The notes under the pieces are model-generated. The model ran no database searches and was not told the origin of the DNA. It was given only the letters and a program-made list of their open reading frames with translations. The translations under genes and the position numbers were made by a program. From Streptomyces fumigatiscleroticus (GTDB lineage: Bacteria > Actinomycetota > Actinomycetes > Streptomycetales > Streptomycetaceae): 64,000 bases of DNA. The stretch lies in the NCBI RefSeq assembly GCF_014647975.1, contig NZ_BMQF01000024.1:1-64000 (forward strand). Reading direction: 5' to 3'. Shown piece after piece: positions 8,655-16,681 of this stretch. Numbering within the stretch: the stretch's first letter is position 1; the number at the start of each line of letters is the position of its first letter.

Positions 8655-8986
8655 AGTGGAACCTGCGGTGGGCGGCGGCCAACCGAGGCATCTGGAGGCC
8701 CAGTGACCTGATGCCCGTGTTCGAAGAGGTCGGCTTCACTCCGTCGATGTCGAAGGTCTCCGCGCTCTGGTCGGGCACACCGGTAACGGTGCGGTTGGAC
8801 GACCTGGACCTGATCTGCGCTGCTCTTCAGTGCACGGTCGCGGACCTGCTCGTCGCCGAACCTGTAGCCGGGAAGGCGCCGGTGGCCCAGGACGAGGGGC
8901 TCGCAGCGGCTGCGGGCGAGTCGCCCAGGCCGGTGCCGCGCCGGTCCACCGGGGCGGGGCGGCCCAGGTCACTCCCACCGAACTGA
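8651..8986 (+). CDS. small helix-turn-helix protein (Cro/C1-like) in recombinase operon
   Basis: 111 aa. The first 70 residues look like an HTH_26/Xre domain (MPVFEEVGFTPSMSKVSALWSG, then DDLDLICAALQCTVADLLV, the usual Xre ending), followed by a disordered Ala/Pro tail. The GTG start at 8651 overlaps the recombinase stop by four bases, and its TGA at 8984-8986 is one base from the next GTG at 8988. It may regulate the recombinases or act as an accessory DNA-binding factor, a place taken by TnpC in Tn554-type elements. Confidence 0.8.
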   Translation: MKWNLRWAAANRGIWRPSDLMPVFEEVGFTPSMSKVSALWSGTPVTVRLDDLDLICAALQCTVADLLVAEPVAGKAPVAQDEGLAAAAGESPRPVPRRSTGAGRPRSLPPN

Positions 8987-8987
8987 G

Positions 8988-11273
8988 GTGGCCCCAAGAC
9001 GAAAGCGCCTGCCCTCGCTGGGGCAGTGCGCCGGCTGCTTCGGCTGAGGGCTGCGGGTCCAGTCACCGTTCTGCTCTCCCTGTCACCAGTGGCGCTCCAA
9101 ACGTAACCACCCGGAGGGCGAGTGCCGACGGTGTAAGCGGCTGTGGCGCATCAACGATGAAGGCTTCTGCCGGGCGTGTGTCGTAGCTGTCACCGAGTAC
9201 GACGCGGCCTGGTACTTCAAACCCGCAAGGGCCGCGGAGCAGCCGGCATGGACCCAGCTCGCGTTCTGTCTGCCCGCTTCCGTCCGTCGGCCTGCCTTGC
9301 CCACCGGTACCTACCGCCTGCAGACTGACGGCCGCTACCACGCACCTGGCTGGGCACGCGCCCAGCGCCCCGCCCTCGTCGTGGACGATGAGCGCATCTG
9401 TCCGCCGGCAGTGCGTGGACAGGTGGCCCTGTTCCCTGCGCCGTACCGGCTGCTGGAGCGCCACGCCGTCGCGATTCGCAGCCGATTCCAAGACGATCTG
9501 ATCCGACTCAAACCGCTGGTCGGTGAAGTGCAGGCCGAGCACTGCCTCGGGCGTGCCTGGCGCGTCAGTGCTATGAACATGTTGGCCCTTGCGCTGGCGG
9601 CGCGCGACGCCGCCGGTCAGGACCTGGTCGACGCCGCGATCCTTGACGCCCTGCCTCACCGGCCCGTCGGAGTCACCAGGGTCCTGAACAAAGTCGGCTG
9701 GCTGGCCCCCGGCCTGGACCGCGAGGTGGCCCTGCTGCCGCATGCCGAGCGGGCCCGCCCCCAATCTGAGCCACGAAGTTGCGATCACTGCCTTTCGTGG
9801 GGTCGAAACCAAGTGTGCGACGCCTGTAGAAACTGGCGTCGCACATACGCTGACCAGCGAGGATGTTGCGGTCGGTGTGGCGCCGGGCCGCTTCCTCTTC
9901 AGAACGGTCGATGCCGCGACTGCACTCGACAGCGCCTTCGCTTGGGTCCTGAAACCGACGCCTCTACCTGGCGACAACTACGGTGTGCCGGACCGTCCTT
10001 GGCGAACGGCAGCGCGGCCCGTCGCGAGCTCCGCGCGGATCGCCCGGAACTCAGTCCGCCAGCCGTACTTGAAGGGCAGGCGACGATCTTCGAGATCGAG
10101 CGGGACCGGCGCCCGCTGGCCGGAGCCCTGCTGCCGGCCCCGCTACCGCCGGTGAAGGCCCTGCTGACGGACTTCGCCCGATACACCTCCGAGAACCGCT
10201 GGCACCAGAAAGTCCACGAGCCGATGGCTCGGGTTCTACGAGTGGCCGCCACCTGGCTGGGCGCCGGCACCGTCTTCCGCGAGGATGATCTCCGGGCAAT
10301 GCACCGCGTGTTCGGTGGCACGGGGCGCATTCGCGGGCTTCTCGCCTTCCTGAACCAACGCGAACAGCTCGTCACCTCGCCGCCGCGGCGCAACCGCCAC
10401 GAGACTTTCGTCCAGCGCACCATCGCCGCCTTCCCTCCACGAATCAGCGACGAACTCGGCACGTGGGTTGGGGTCTTGCGTGGCGCCAGCAGGCCCCACC
10501 ACCGCGTCACCGACTACGCCACTATGCGCCGCTACCTCATCTACCTGGCCGCGCCACTCGCTGACTGGACCACCCGCTACACCACCTTGCGTCAGGTGAC
10601 GGAGGCTGACGTCACAGCCGCTGTCACCGCGGTCAAAGGCCCACGCGCCCACGAGCGCGCTGTGGCGATCCGGTCGCTCTTTCGAGCCTTGAAACACACC
10701 AAGCTCGTCTTCGCCGACCCCACCCGCGGCGTTCGCGTAACCCGTCAGGAACTGTTGCCCACAACTCTGGCGCCCGACCGGCTGGCCGGGCTCTTGGAGA
10801 CCAGCTCCAAGCCGGCTACCCGTCTGGTTCTCGCCTTGGTCGCCCTCCACGCAACAACCGGCAGCGACCTGCGCAACCTCGTCCTCTGCGACGTGCTGCT
10901 CACCCGACGGCAGCTTCTGATCCGCCGCCCCCACGGCCGTCACGTCGTCCACCTCGACAACACCACGGATGACCTACTGCACGCCTGGCTCCGCTACCGC
11001 CATCAGCGTTGGCCACGCACCGTCAACGCGCACCTCCTGGTCACTCGACAGACCGCCAGCGCGACCGATCCTGTCTCCGCGGCCTACGTCTACAGGCGCT
11101 TCGATCCTGCCGGTCTGACTCTGCGCGCAGTTCGCGCCGACAGAATCCTGGACGAGGCCCGCGAGACCGAAGATCCCGTCCACCTCGTCCGTGTCTTCGG
11201 AATCTCCATCACCACTGCCATGAAGTACATCCACGCTGCCCACCCCCATCGCGCCCGCCCTGTTCCTCGCTGA
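8988..11273 (+). pseudogene. large zinc-ribbon tyrosine recombinase (TnpB-like) with in-frame TGA
   Basis: From GTG 8988 one frame runs 762 codons to 11273 but has a TGA at 9045-9047 (codon 20). The stop falls inside a Cys-rich region: CAGC before it and CSPC, CRRC, CRAC after it, all in frame, so the stop looks like a point mutation. No ATG/GTG/TTG follows until TTG 9297, which would lose the first ribbon. A second Cys cluster (CDHC, CDAC, CCGRC, CRDC) lies mid-protein, followed by an integrase-like helical domain. The C-terminal catalytic motifs are weaker than in the partner, but ALVALHATTGSDLRNL fits the Arg region. The product may be inactive, or shortened from 9297. Confidence 0.75.
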
Positions 11274-11341
11274 GGCAGACGGCCGCCTCCGAGAAGCACG
11301 TGCACCCCCAAACAGCGTCACTCCAGGACTGTGACCTGCCT

Positions 11342-12133
11342 TCACGATGGCGGCAGCTCGGTGTTGAGCCTGTCAGCAGGCACGCGCTCGATGCGGATCC
11401 AGCCACTCCAGCCACGCTCCTTCAGAATTGCCAGCACCAGTTCGGCGCCCGGTGCGGACTCGAGCATGGTTGAGTCCATCAGGGCGACGAACTGATCGTC
11501 GAAGCCGTCGGCACCCACCTCGCCGGCCTCCACTGCGCGAATCATCAGGCGCTCCAGGATGTCGGCGACCTCGACGATCCGTGGATCGCCGGCCTGCCAG
11601 TCGGGCTCCCCGGTGAAGAAGCTGTAGAGCCTCACCATGTCGGGGTCGTCCAGCTCCTCGTGTTTCTTGGCGATCACGGAGTCGATCAGGTCCGGCACCT
11701 GCGCGGCGATCATGATCCATGCATCCCGCTCCAGCTCGATGTACCGCTCCCCGACGCCGAGACTGCGCAGCCGGTCGAGGTAGCCCACGACGCTCTGCGG
11801 AAGCGCCAGGTGCTCTCCGGCGGCGAGCCTGGCGAGTCGGCTGCGGGTGTCCTGCAGCCGCCGGATCTCGGCACGCAGATCTTTGTCGATCTCCTGGACG
11901 CTGCCGGCGAACTCCTCCGGGCCGGCGTCGAGGAGTTCCTGCACCCTGGCCAGCGGCACGCCTGCATCAGCCAGGGTGCGGATCCGGATCAGCCGCACGA
12001 CCGCGGCGGCATCGTAGATCCGGTACCCGGACCGGTCGCGCTCGGGCTCGGGCAGCAGCCCAACCTTGTGGTAATGGCGTACTGCCCGCACCGTCACCCC
12101 GGCGTACGCCGCCAGCTGGCTGATGGTGAGCAT
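11342..12133 (-). CDS. MerR family transcriptional regulator
   Basis: 263 aa. The N-terminal MerR domain is textbook: LTISQLAAYAGVTVRAVRHYHKVGLLPEPERDR..GYRIYD then RLIRIRTLADAGVPLARVQELL, followed by a dimerisation helix to about residue 115. The C-terminal half is all helical and may bind a ligand, in the manner of TipA/Mta-type drug sensors. It is the last gene of an ATPase-permease-MerR operon, 15 bp downstream of the permease, and a MerR-type operator precedes the operon (13786-13806). It likely activates drug efflux on binding a compound. Confidence 0.9.
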   Translation of the reverse strand: MLTISQLAAYAGVTVRAVRHYHKVGLLPEPERDRSGYRIYDAAAVVRLIRIRTLADAGVPLARVQELLDAGPEEFAGSVQEIDKDLRAEIRRLQDTRSRLARLAAGEHLALPQSVVGYLDRLRSLGVGERYIELERDAWIMIAAQVPDLIDSVIAKKHEELDDPDMVRLYSFFTGEPDWQAGDPRIVEVADILERLMIRAVEAGEVGADGFDDQFVALMDSTMLESAPGAELVLAILKERGWSGWIRIERVPADRLNTELPPS

Positions 12134-12148
12134 GCGTCTCAGCCTGCC

Positions 12149-12910
12149 TCAGGCGATCTTCCGGCGATAGGCGGCCATCGCGAAGACGTACGCCACGACG
12201 AGGATGCCCACACACCAGGCGAGGGCGGTCCAGATGTCGTCGCCGACCGGCCGCTGGGCGAACAGGCCGCGGATCGTGTTGACGATCGACGTCACCGGCT
12301 GGTTCTCGGCGAACCAGCGCACCGGGCCGGGCATCGTCTTTGTAGGCACGAACGCCGAGCTGACGAACGGCAGGAAGATGAGCGGGTAGGCGAACGCGCC
12401 CGCTCCCTCGACTGACGACGCGGAGAGCCCGGGGATCACGGCGAGCCAGGTCAGCGCCAGGGTGAACGAGAGCAAGATGCCGACGACCGCAAGCCATGCC
12501 GACACTCCTGCCCCCGAGCGGAAGCCCATGAGCAGAGCGACGCCCACGACGAGCACGAGCGCGATCAGGTTGGCGACCATAGAGGTGACGACGTGGGCCC
12601 ACAGCACACCTGACCGCGCGATCGGCATGGACTGGAATCGTTCGAAGATCCCGCTCTGCACATCGGTGAACAGCCGGTATGCCGTGTAGGAGATGCCCGA
12701 TGCGATGGTCATGAGCAGGATGCCGGGCAGCATGTAATTCACGTACGGAACCGACCCGGTATCGATGGCGCCGCCGAACACGTAGACGAACATCAGCATC
12801 ATGGCGACCGGCGTGATGGCGGTCGTGATGATGGTGTCCATGCTGCGTGTGACATGGCGCAGGGTCCGCCCCGTGAGCGCGGCAGTGTCGTTGAAGAAGT
12901 ACGTGGTCAT
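12149..12910 (-). CDS. ABC-2 type transporter permease
   Basis: 253 aa with about six membrane segments, the ABC2_membrane/DrrB-like type. It begins MTTYFFNDTAALTGRTLRHVTRSMD, and the typical FQSMPIARS loop and AYPLIFLPFVSSAFVPT motif are present. The ATG at 12910 overlaps the ATPase stop (ATGA), so the pair is translationally coupled. The longer upstream frame is a shadow of the ATPase gene. Together with the ATPase it should export a hydrophobic drug or metabolite. Confidence 0.92.
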   Translation of the reverse strand: MTTYFFNDTAALTGRTLRHVTRSMDTIITTAITPVAMMLMFVYVFGGAIDTGSVPYVNYMLPGILLMTIASGISYTAYRLFTDVQSGIFERFQSMPIARSGVLWAHVVTSMVANLIALVLVVGVALLMGFRSGAGVSAWLAVVGILLSFTLALTWLAVIPGLSASSVEGAGAFAYPLIFLPFVSSAFVPTKTMPGPVRWFAENQPVTSIVNTIRGLFAQRPVGDDIWTALAWCVGILVVAYVFAMAAYRRKIA

Positions 12911-13722
12911 CCTCGTCCCCCAGTTGTCGTGCCAGTGACGTCGCTCTTGTCGCTGCCGCCGATGACTGCGAGGAAGATTTCCTCGAGAGTCGGCTGCTTC
13001 TCGACGTACTCGACCTTGGCGGGCGGGAAGAGCTGCTTGAGCTCGGTGAGGGTGCCGTTCACGATGATCCGACCCTGGTGGAGGATCGCGATCCGGTCGG
13101 CCAGATGCTCGGCCTCGTCCAGGTACTGCGTGGTGAGCAGCACCGTCGTTCCGTGGCCGGCGAGCTCCTTGACCGCCTCCCACACCTCGATGCGCGCTTC
13201 GGGGTCAAGACCGGCCGTCGGCTCGTCCAGGAAAATCACCGGCGAATTCCCGATGAGGCTCATCGCGATGTCCAGCCGGCGGCGCATCCCACCCGAATAC
13301 GTGGACACTCGCCGCGCTCCCGCCTCGCTCAGCGAGAAGCGCCTCAGCAGATCATCCGCGGTCGCGCCGGGGTCCTTGAGGTGGCGCAGCCTGGCGACGA
13401 GGGCGAGGTTCTCCCGACCGCTGAGGATCTCGTCGACGGCCGCGAACTGTCCGGTGAGACTGATGGACTCCCGCACGTTCGCCGCTTGCGTGGCGACGTC
13501 GAAGCCATTGACGTTCGCCGCCCCCGCGTCGGCCTTCAAGAGCGTGGCGAGGATCCTCACGGTCGTGGTCTTGCCCGCTCCGTTGGAACCGAGCAGGGCG
13601 AAGATGCTGCCCGGCGCCACGTCGAAGTCCACACCGCGCAGCACTTCGAGCTGCCCGTACGACTTCTTGAGACCTTGCACACGAATCGCCGGACCGGCGA
13701 TCGATTGGGCTGTCATGGTCAT
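12907..13722 (-). CDS. ABC transporter ATP-binding protein (DrrA-like)
   Basis: About 271 aa. Walker A (LLGSNGAGKTTT), Q-loop (SLTGQFAAVDE), signature (YSGGMRRRLDIA), Walker B (VIFLDEPTAGLDP) and a switch region with Gln replacing the usual His (LLTTQYLDEAEHLADR) are all present. That Gln is typical of DrrA-type daunorubicin exporters. The C-terminal tail (QPTLEEIFLAVIG) also matches DrrA. Two ATGs are possible, 13722 and 13716. The site GAAGGAGG suits the second slightly better. First gene of the export operon. Confidence 0.92.
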   Translation of the reverse strand: MTMTAQSIAGPAIRVQGLKKSYGQLEVLRGVDFDVAPGSIFALLGSNGAGKTTTVRILATLLKADAGAANVNGFDVATQAANVRESISLTGQFAAVDEILSGRENLALVARLRHLKDPGATADDLLRRFSLSEAGARRVSTYSGGMRRRLDIAMSLIGNSPVIFLDEPTAGLDPEARIEVWEAVKELAGHGTTVLLTTQYLDEAEHLADRIAILHQGRIIVNGTLTELKQLFPPAKVEYVEKQPTLEEIFLAVIGGSDKSDVTGTTTGGRG

Positions 13723-13785
13723 CTGCCTCCTTCGCGGAGCTGTTCCAGGCGACTGCGCGGAAGCTCCTCCCGGAAGGATGGAGGG

Positions 13786-13806
13786 TTGACCCAGCGTCAA
13801 GGTCAA
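13786..13806 (-). promoter_or_regulatory. MerR-type operator for the ABC exporter operon
   Basis: TTGACC (13786-13791) and GGTCAA (13801-13806) form a dyad with 9-bp spacing, centred about 75 bp upstream of the ATPase start. On the minus strand it reads as a -35-like TTGACC inside a dyad with a long spacer, the arrangement used by MerR activators in Streptomyces. The distal gene product is the likely ligand-responsive binder. Confidence 0.65.
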
Positions 13807-13984
13807 GCCCGTTCCGACCACGGCACTCAGATCGCCGACCGGCCAGACAAACCGCAGCGATGACGGGCCGCTTGCTCCGAGCTCGTTCGGCCGCGAACCC
13901 GCCATACTCATAGCTGTCGGTGAACCGCTCACGCGTCGGTTCCTGCGACTCACCGGCCAGAAATCAACGAACCCGCCTGCTTCG

Positions 13985-14155
13985 CCGGGCGGCAAGGTCG
14001 ATACCGGCGAGGACTTCGAAACGGCCGCCGCGCGGGAACTGACGGAGGAGACCGGGCTCACGGTGCCCGCGTCAGCGGTACGGGTGCTGGCGGTTCTGGT
14101 CGACGGCCTCAATGGGCTGACGCGCGTGACGGCGGCGGCCGTCACCGAACGAGCG
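13985..14155 (+). pseudogene. Nudix hydrolase, 3' fragment (split and truncated)
   Basis: In one frame the sequence reads PGGKVDTGEDFETAAARELT then EETGLTV, a complete Nudix box (GX5EX7REXXEEXGU), followed by VLAVLVDGLNGLTRVTAAAVTER. The sequence then breaks off against the 3' end of the convergent GntR gene, so the original C-terminus is also lost. It is the partner of the 5' piece at 7198-7314. Confidence 0.78.
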
Positions 14156-14167
14156 GGTCGGAGGGGC

Positions 14168-14842
14168 TCAGCCGGTCAGTGCGTCCGCGGTCTGGGTGAG
14201 GTGCCGGACCAGGACCTCGGCGGCGGTGTCGGCGTCGCGGGCGAGCGCCGCCTCCTCCAGCCGGCGATGCTCCAGGAGCGCGTCCCTGCCGGGGTTGCGG
14301 TGCGCCGACCAGCGGCGGGCCAGCTCGCTCGCGGTCCACATCCGGTCGAAGGTCTCCAGCAGGACGCGGTTGCCGCAGGCTTCCAGCAAGGTGCGGTGGA
14401 AGTTCCTGTGGGCCTCGGACCACGCGCTGCTGTAGTACTCGCCCTCCTCCGGTACGTACGCCGGGGTGCGGGCCAGGCGGTGGTGGGCGGCGCGTACGCG
14501 GGCCTCCCAGTCGACGTCGCCGCGCTCGATGGACATGCGCAGCATGACCGGTTCGATGGTCCGGCGGGCCTCCGCGATCTCCTGCCAGCGGCGGTCGGAG
14601 AAGGACGGGACGGCGAAGCCGCGGTTGGGCAGCCGGTCGGCGAGCCCCTCGCCGACCACCCGCACCAGCGCCTCGCGTACGACGGCCAGACTCACACCCT
14701 GTTGTTTGGCGAGTTCCTGTGGTTTGAGGGCGTCCCCGGGGGCGTGGTCGCCGCGCATGATCGCGTCCCGCAGGTGTGCGTAGACCTGCTCGGAGAGCAT
14801 CTGTTTCCCGGAGGGCGCCGGGTCGTGAGCCGTGCCAGTCAT
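14168..14842 (-). CDS. GntR family transcriptional regulator (FCD subfamily)
   Basis: 224 aa. The N-terminal winged helix (MLSEQVYAHLRDAIMRGDHAPGDAL, then LAKQQGVSLAVVREALVRVVGEGL) and C-terminal FCD domain (EIAEARRTIEPVMLR; FHRTLLEACGN; EHRRLEEAALARDADTAAEVLVRHL) with its metal-ligand His are clear. It is divergent from a PEBP gene, and an 18-bp perfect palindrome in between is the likely operator. FCD members usually respond to small organic acids. Confidence 0.92.
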   Translation of the reverse strand: MTGTAHDPAPSGKQMLSEQVYAHLRDAIMRGDHAPGDALKPQELAKQQGVSLAVVREALVRVVGEGLADRLPNRGFAVPSFSDRRWQEIAEARRTIEPVMLRMSIERGDVDWEARVRAAHHRLARTPAYVPEEGEYYSSAWSEAHRNFHRTLLEACGNRVLLETFDRMWTASELARRWSAHRNPGRDALLEHRRLEEAALARDADTAAEVLVRHLTQTADALTG

Positions 14843-14864
14843 GGTCTCAGCATAGACGATCCCT

Positions 14865-14882
14865 CAGATAATCGATTATCTG
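14865..14882. promoter_or_regulatory. 18-bp perfect palindrome, GntR operator
   Basis: CAGATAATCGATTATCTG is fully self-complementary. It stands out by its A+T content in a very GC-rich region, between the divergent GntR and PEBP starts. FCD-type GntR proteins commonly bind ATAATCGATTAT-like dyads. Confidence 0.8.
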
Positions 14883-14953
14883 TGTTACTGTCGATTTCAG
14901 CGGTGGGACCGGGTGGACCGCCGCCCCAGCGACAGCTCTGGAAGGAACCTCCG

Positions 14954-15487
14954 ATGAACGCCAACGACCCCTTCGCCCGCCTCCCCGAGGCGGCCACCTT
15001 CACCGTCACCAGCACCACGGTCACCGACGGCGCCGCCTGGCCGCCCGAGCAGCACGCCTCCGGCCTGCCCGGCGGGAAGGACATATCCCCGCAGCTCTCC
15101 TGGAGCGGCGCCCCGGACGGCACCGAGAGCTACGCCGTCACCGTCTACGACCCCGACGCCCCCACCGGGTCCGGCTTCTGGCACTGGGCGGTCGCCGACA
15201 TCCCCGCCACCGTCACCGAGCTGCCCGAGGGCGCCGGCGACGACACCGGCTCGGGCCTGCCCGAGGGCGCCTTCCAACTGCCCAACGACGCCCGCGCCGC
15301 CCGCTACATCGGCGCCGCCCCGCCGGCCGGGCACGGCCCGCACCGCTATTTCGTCGTGGTGCACGCCCTCGACGTCGCCTCCATCGGCGTCCCGGCCGAC
15401 GCCACCCCGGCCGTCCTCGGCTTCACCATGGCCGGCCACACCCTCGGCCGCGCGGTGCTGACCGTCACCGCCGAGACTCCCGCCTGA
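14954..15487 (+). CDS. YbhB/YbcL family PEBP-like protein
   Basis: 177 aa of the bacterial phosphatidylethanolamine-binding/Raf-kinase-inhibitor-like family. Diagnostic strands are DISPQLSWSGAPDGTESYAVTV, YDPDAPTGSGFWHWAVADIP and GPHRYFVVVHALDV, which build the anion-binding pocket (DPDAP, HxxW, GPHRY). The molecular role of these proteins in bacteria is unknown. ATG 14954 follows GGAAGGAAC. The gene lies opposite the GntR regulator across the palindrome and is its likely target. Confidence 0.92.
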   Translation: MNANDPFARLPEAATFTVTSTTVTDGAAWPPEQHASGLPGGKDISPQLSWSGAPDGTESYAVTVYDPDAPTGSGFWHWAVADIPATVTELPEGAGDDTGSGLPEGAFQLPNDARAARYIGAAPPAGHGPHRYFVVVHALDVASIGVPADATPAVLGFTMAGHTLGRAVLTVTAETPA

Positions 15488-15495
15488 CGACCGGC

Positions 15496-16191
15496 ATGTC
15501 CCGGCTCATCGACACCACGGAGATGTACCTCCGCACCGTCCTGGAGCTCGAGGAGGAAGGCGTGGTCCCGCTGCGCGCCCGCATCGCCGAGCGCCTCGGG
15601 CAGAGCGGCCCGACGGTCAGCCAGACCGTCGCCCGCATGGAGCGCGACGGCCTGCTGCGCGTCGCCGGCGACCGGCACCTGGAGCTGACCGACGAGGGCC
15701 GCCGGCTGGCCACGCGTGTCATGCGCAAGCACCGGCTCGCGGAATGCCTGCTCCTCGACGTGATCGGACTGGAGTGGGAGCTGGTCCACGCGGAAGCCTG
15801 CCGCTGGGAGCACGTGATGAGCGAGGCCGTCGAACGCCGCGTCCTGCAACTCCTGCGGCACCCGACGCATTCGCCGTACGGCAATCCGATCCCGGGCCTG
15901 GCCGAGCTCGGTGAGGAGGAAAGCGCCGCCGGTCCGTTCCTCGACGGCACCACCGTCAGCCTCACCGATCTGGAAGCCGGGGCGGACGGCGTGAGCGCGG
16001 TCGTACGGCGTATCGGGGAGCCGGTCCAGAGCGACTCCCGGCTGCTGTACGCCCTGCGGTACGCCGGGGTGCGGCCCGGCGCGGTGGTGAGCGTGACGCC
16101 GTCGCCCGGCGGCGTGAGGGTCGGCAGCGGCCTGGCGACCGCCGAGATCCCCGCGCCGACCGCCGCGCACGTCTTCGTGGCCCGGCCCTGA
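15496..16191 (+). CDS. DtxR/IdeR family metal-dependent transcriptional regulator
   Basis: 231 aa. The N-terminal winged helix (DTTEMYLRTVLELEEEG; RARIAERLGQSGPTVSQTVARMERDGLL) is followed by the metal-binding dimerisation domain. Visible metal-ligand candidates are His and Glu in RKHRLAECLLLDVIGL and the HAEACRWEHVMSE stretch with His, Cys, Glu and His. A C-terminal SH3-like FeoA domain follows. The Cys in HAEAC matches the IdeR/DtxR iron-sensing site. It starts nine bases after the PEBP stop and may be read through from that gene. Confidence 0.92.
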   Translation: MSRLIDTTEMYLRTVLELEEEGVVPLRARIAERLGQSGPTVSQTVARMERDGLLRVAGDRHLELTDEGRRLATRVMRKHRLAECLLLDVIGLEWELVHAEACRWEHVMSEAVERRVLQLLRHPTHSPYGNPIPGLAELGEEESAAGPFLDGTTVSLTDLEAGADGVSAVVRRIGEPVQSDSRLLYALRYAGVRPGAVVSVTPSPGGVRVGSGLATAEIPAPTAAHVFVARP

Positions 16192-16681
16192 ACCCGCCAG
16201 GGCGCCAGGGCGCCCACCCGTTGCCGTCCCCGGCGCGTGAGGTCACCGGCGATGTCCGCCGGTGACCTCCTCGTACTCGTGAGCCGCCGGCTCGGCGATC
16301 TGTGTGCCCCCGCCGCGTAAGCCCCGGCTGAGCCTGGCGCGCAAGCGCTGGACGAGGCGGGGGCGGGGGCGGGGGCCGGCAGCGGCACCGGGTCCGGGTG
16401 GGACCGGGACCGAGTCCGGGACCGGGACCGGGACCGGGACCGATCGGCCGGTACAGCTCGTGATGTGTGAGCACGTGGAGCCGTTCCTGGCCGAGCGGCT
16501 CGTGCACCTCGACGAACTCGCCGTGCGGCAAGCGCGTCCCGTGCGTCCGCACACGACGACGTCCGTGAGGCGGCCGCGGTCCGCCCCGCGGCCGCCATCA
16601 CCGTGGCCGGGACCCGGTGACGGGCCGCGGCGGCCCCTCTCCGGTCACGCGGCCCACCGTACGCGCCGATCGAACGGGGCC
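16192..16681. other. intergenic with hexanucleotide repeats
   Basis: No gene is confidently coding. A GGGACC hexamer array (about 16417-16442, four to five units) sits in the middle. A minus-strand frame (16243-16554) ends with a protein-like tail (AAHEYEEVTGGHRR), and an overlapping frame begins protein-like (LPHGEFVEVHEPLGQERLHV). This may be a small frameshifted gene broken at the repeat, but I could not recognise it. Confidence 0.4.

Larger units (their letters stand above)
7315..13984. mobile_element. putative 6.67-kb recombinase-borne transposon inside a Nudix gene
   Basis: The ends are inferred from the split Nudix gene. Joining 7314 to 13985 restores reading frame and family sequence (GRWE then PGGKV) with a single Leu codon missing. 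Inside are a tyrosine recombinase, a small HTH protein and a large zinc-ribbon recombinase in one operon, then a convergent ABC exporter/MerR operon. The trio resembles the tnpA/tnpB/tnpC organisation of Tn554-type elements, which also lack conventional transposases. That comparison is by architecture only. GGCGGGTTC (7329-7337) and GAACCCGCC (13969-13977) are inverted near the two ends. The ABC cargo might have been acquired separately. Confidence 0.6.

Noticed and set aside
9045..9047. Selenocysteine insertion at the in-frame TGA
   Set aside because: No SECIS-like hairpin directly follows and Streptomyces recombinases are not selenoproteins. A nonsense mutation is simpler.
16243..16554. Proline/valine-rich secreted protein
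   Set aside because: The low-complexity part is a GGGACC repeat and there is no signal peptide or family match.
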